This document shows, one piece after another, positions 63,891-64,000 of a DNA stretch of 64,000 bases. This DNA comes from Oleispira sp036960605 (GTDB lineage: Bacteria > Pseudomonadota > Gammaproteobacteria > Pseudomonadales > Oceanobacteraceae). Position 1 is the first letter of the stretch; every line of letters starts with the position of its first letter. The notes below the pieces were generated by a model. The model did not search any database. It was given only the letters and a program-made list of their open reading frames with translations, and had not been told where the DNA came from. The translations under genes and the position numbers were made by a program. The stretch lies in contig JBALXI010000002.1 in assembly GCA_036960605.1 (NCBI GenBank), positions 233,063 through 297,062 of the forward strand. The letters are read 5' to 3'.

Positions 63891-64000
63891 GCGTATTATT
63901 CGCCGCCTGCTTAGACAGAACGACCTTCGGGAAGTGCTGAATGAGTTGAGATAAGGTGTTGTTTTTAAAGGTTTTTTTGAAATCTTTCTGAAAACAAAGG

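Larger units (their letters stand above)
63280..64000. other. Gene-free stretch after the AraC-type gene
   Basis: These 721 bases contain only short open frames without ribosome binding sites. The stretch holds the hairpin element at 63371-63423, two DnaA-box-like sites (63828-63836 and 63882-63890), and a TCCAGAAT octamer repeated near 63732 and 63769. I can call no gene here. A gene may start beyond 64000. Confidence 0.4.

Overview
The window looks like chromosome of a marine gammaproteobacterium of Oceanospirillales type (Oleispira, Thalassolituus or Bermanella-like). The evidence is protein similarity recalled from memory, a moderately low GC content, the gene order map/rpsB-tsf-pyrH-frr-uppS-cdsA-dxr-rseP-bamA-skp-lpxD-fabZ-lpxA-lpxB-rnhB, several c-di-GMP and chemotaxis proteins, and secreted Ca-binding-type repeat proteins. 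The genus is inference. One run of 90 N (19452-19541) interrupts a repeat-rich gene. I see no tRNA, rRNA, CRISPR array, intact insertion sequence or prophage.

Layout. 1-7.5 kb: the tail of an unknown gene, the tRNA methyltransferase trmN6, a two-gene ABC exporter, a membrane GGDEF-EAL phosphodiesterase and a dCache chemoreceptor. 7.5-12.5 kb: dnaE and tilS back to back, without the accA that often lies between them and away from rnhB. 12.5-26.8 kb: a block that looks accessory. It holds a GAF histidine kinase, a small secreted protein, an endoglycoceramidase-like GH5 enzyme with a lectin domain inserted in its catalytic domain, a giant thrombospondin-type-3/OmpA protein, and a compact operon of response regulator, LysM-FecR protein and CHASE2 histidine kinase. 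An adenine deaminase gene is the last gene of that operon. 27.9-31.5 kb: glnD and map on the minus strand. 31.9-46.6 kb: the conserved housekeeping block for translation, UMP and isoprenoid synthesis, phospholipid synthesis, outer-membrane assembly and lipid A, with two intrinsic terminators near its start. 46.7-63.3 kb: a mosaic of single genes. These include a FAD oxidoreductase, a lipoprotein with a 12-bp minisatellite, two GNAT-like proteins, a diguanylate cyclase, an ArsM-like methyltransferase, a YchJ-like SEC-C protein, a phosphoethanolamine transferase, a DUF3549 protein, a YqcC protein, a peroxiredoxin-glutaredoxin fusion, a probable Fur-regulated small protein, cmoM, a helix-turn-helix/nuclease-like protein and an AraC-type regulator. 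63.3-64 kb: a gene-poor stretch with hairpins and DnaA-box-like sites.

How the genes fit together. The 31.9-46.6 kb block builds the envelope: RseP, BamA and Skp handle outer-membrane proteins, LpxD/A/B and FabZ make lipid A, CdsA and UppS make lipid precursors. The best candidate for an undescribed system is 17.7-26.8 kb: a surface Ca-binding-type repeat protein fused to a peptidoglycan-binding OmpA domain, followed by a regulator, a periplasmic LysM-FecR protein and a CHASE2 kinase. I infer an envelope-sensing module. Its function is not shown by the sequence.
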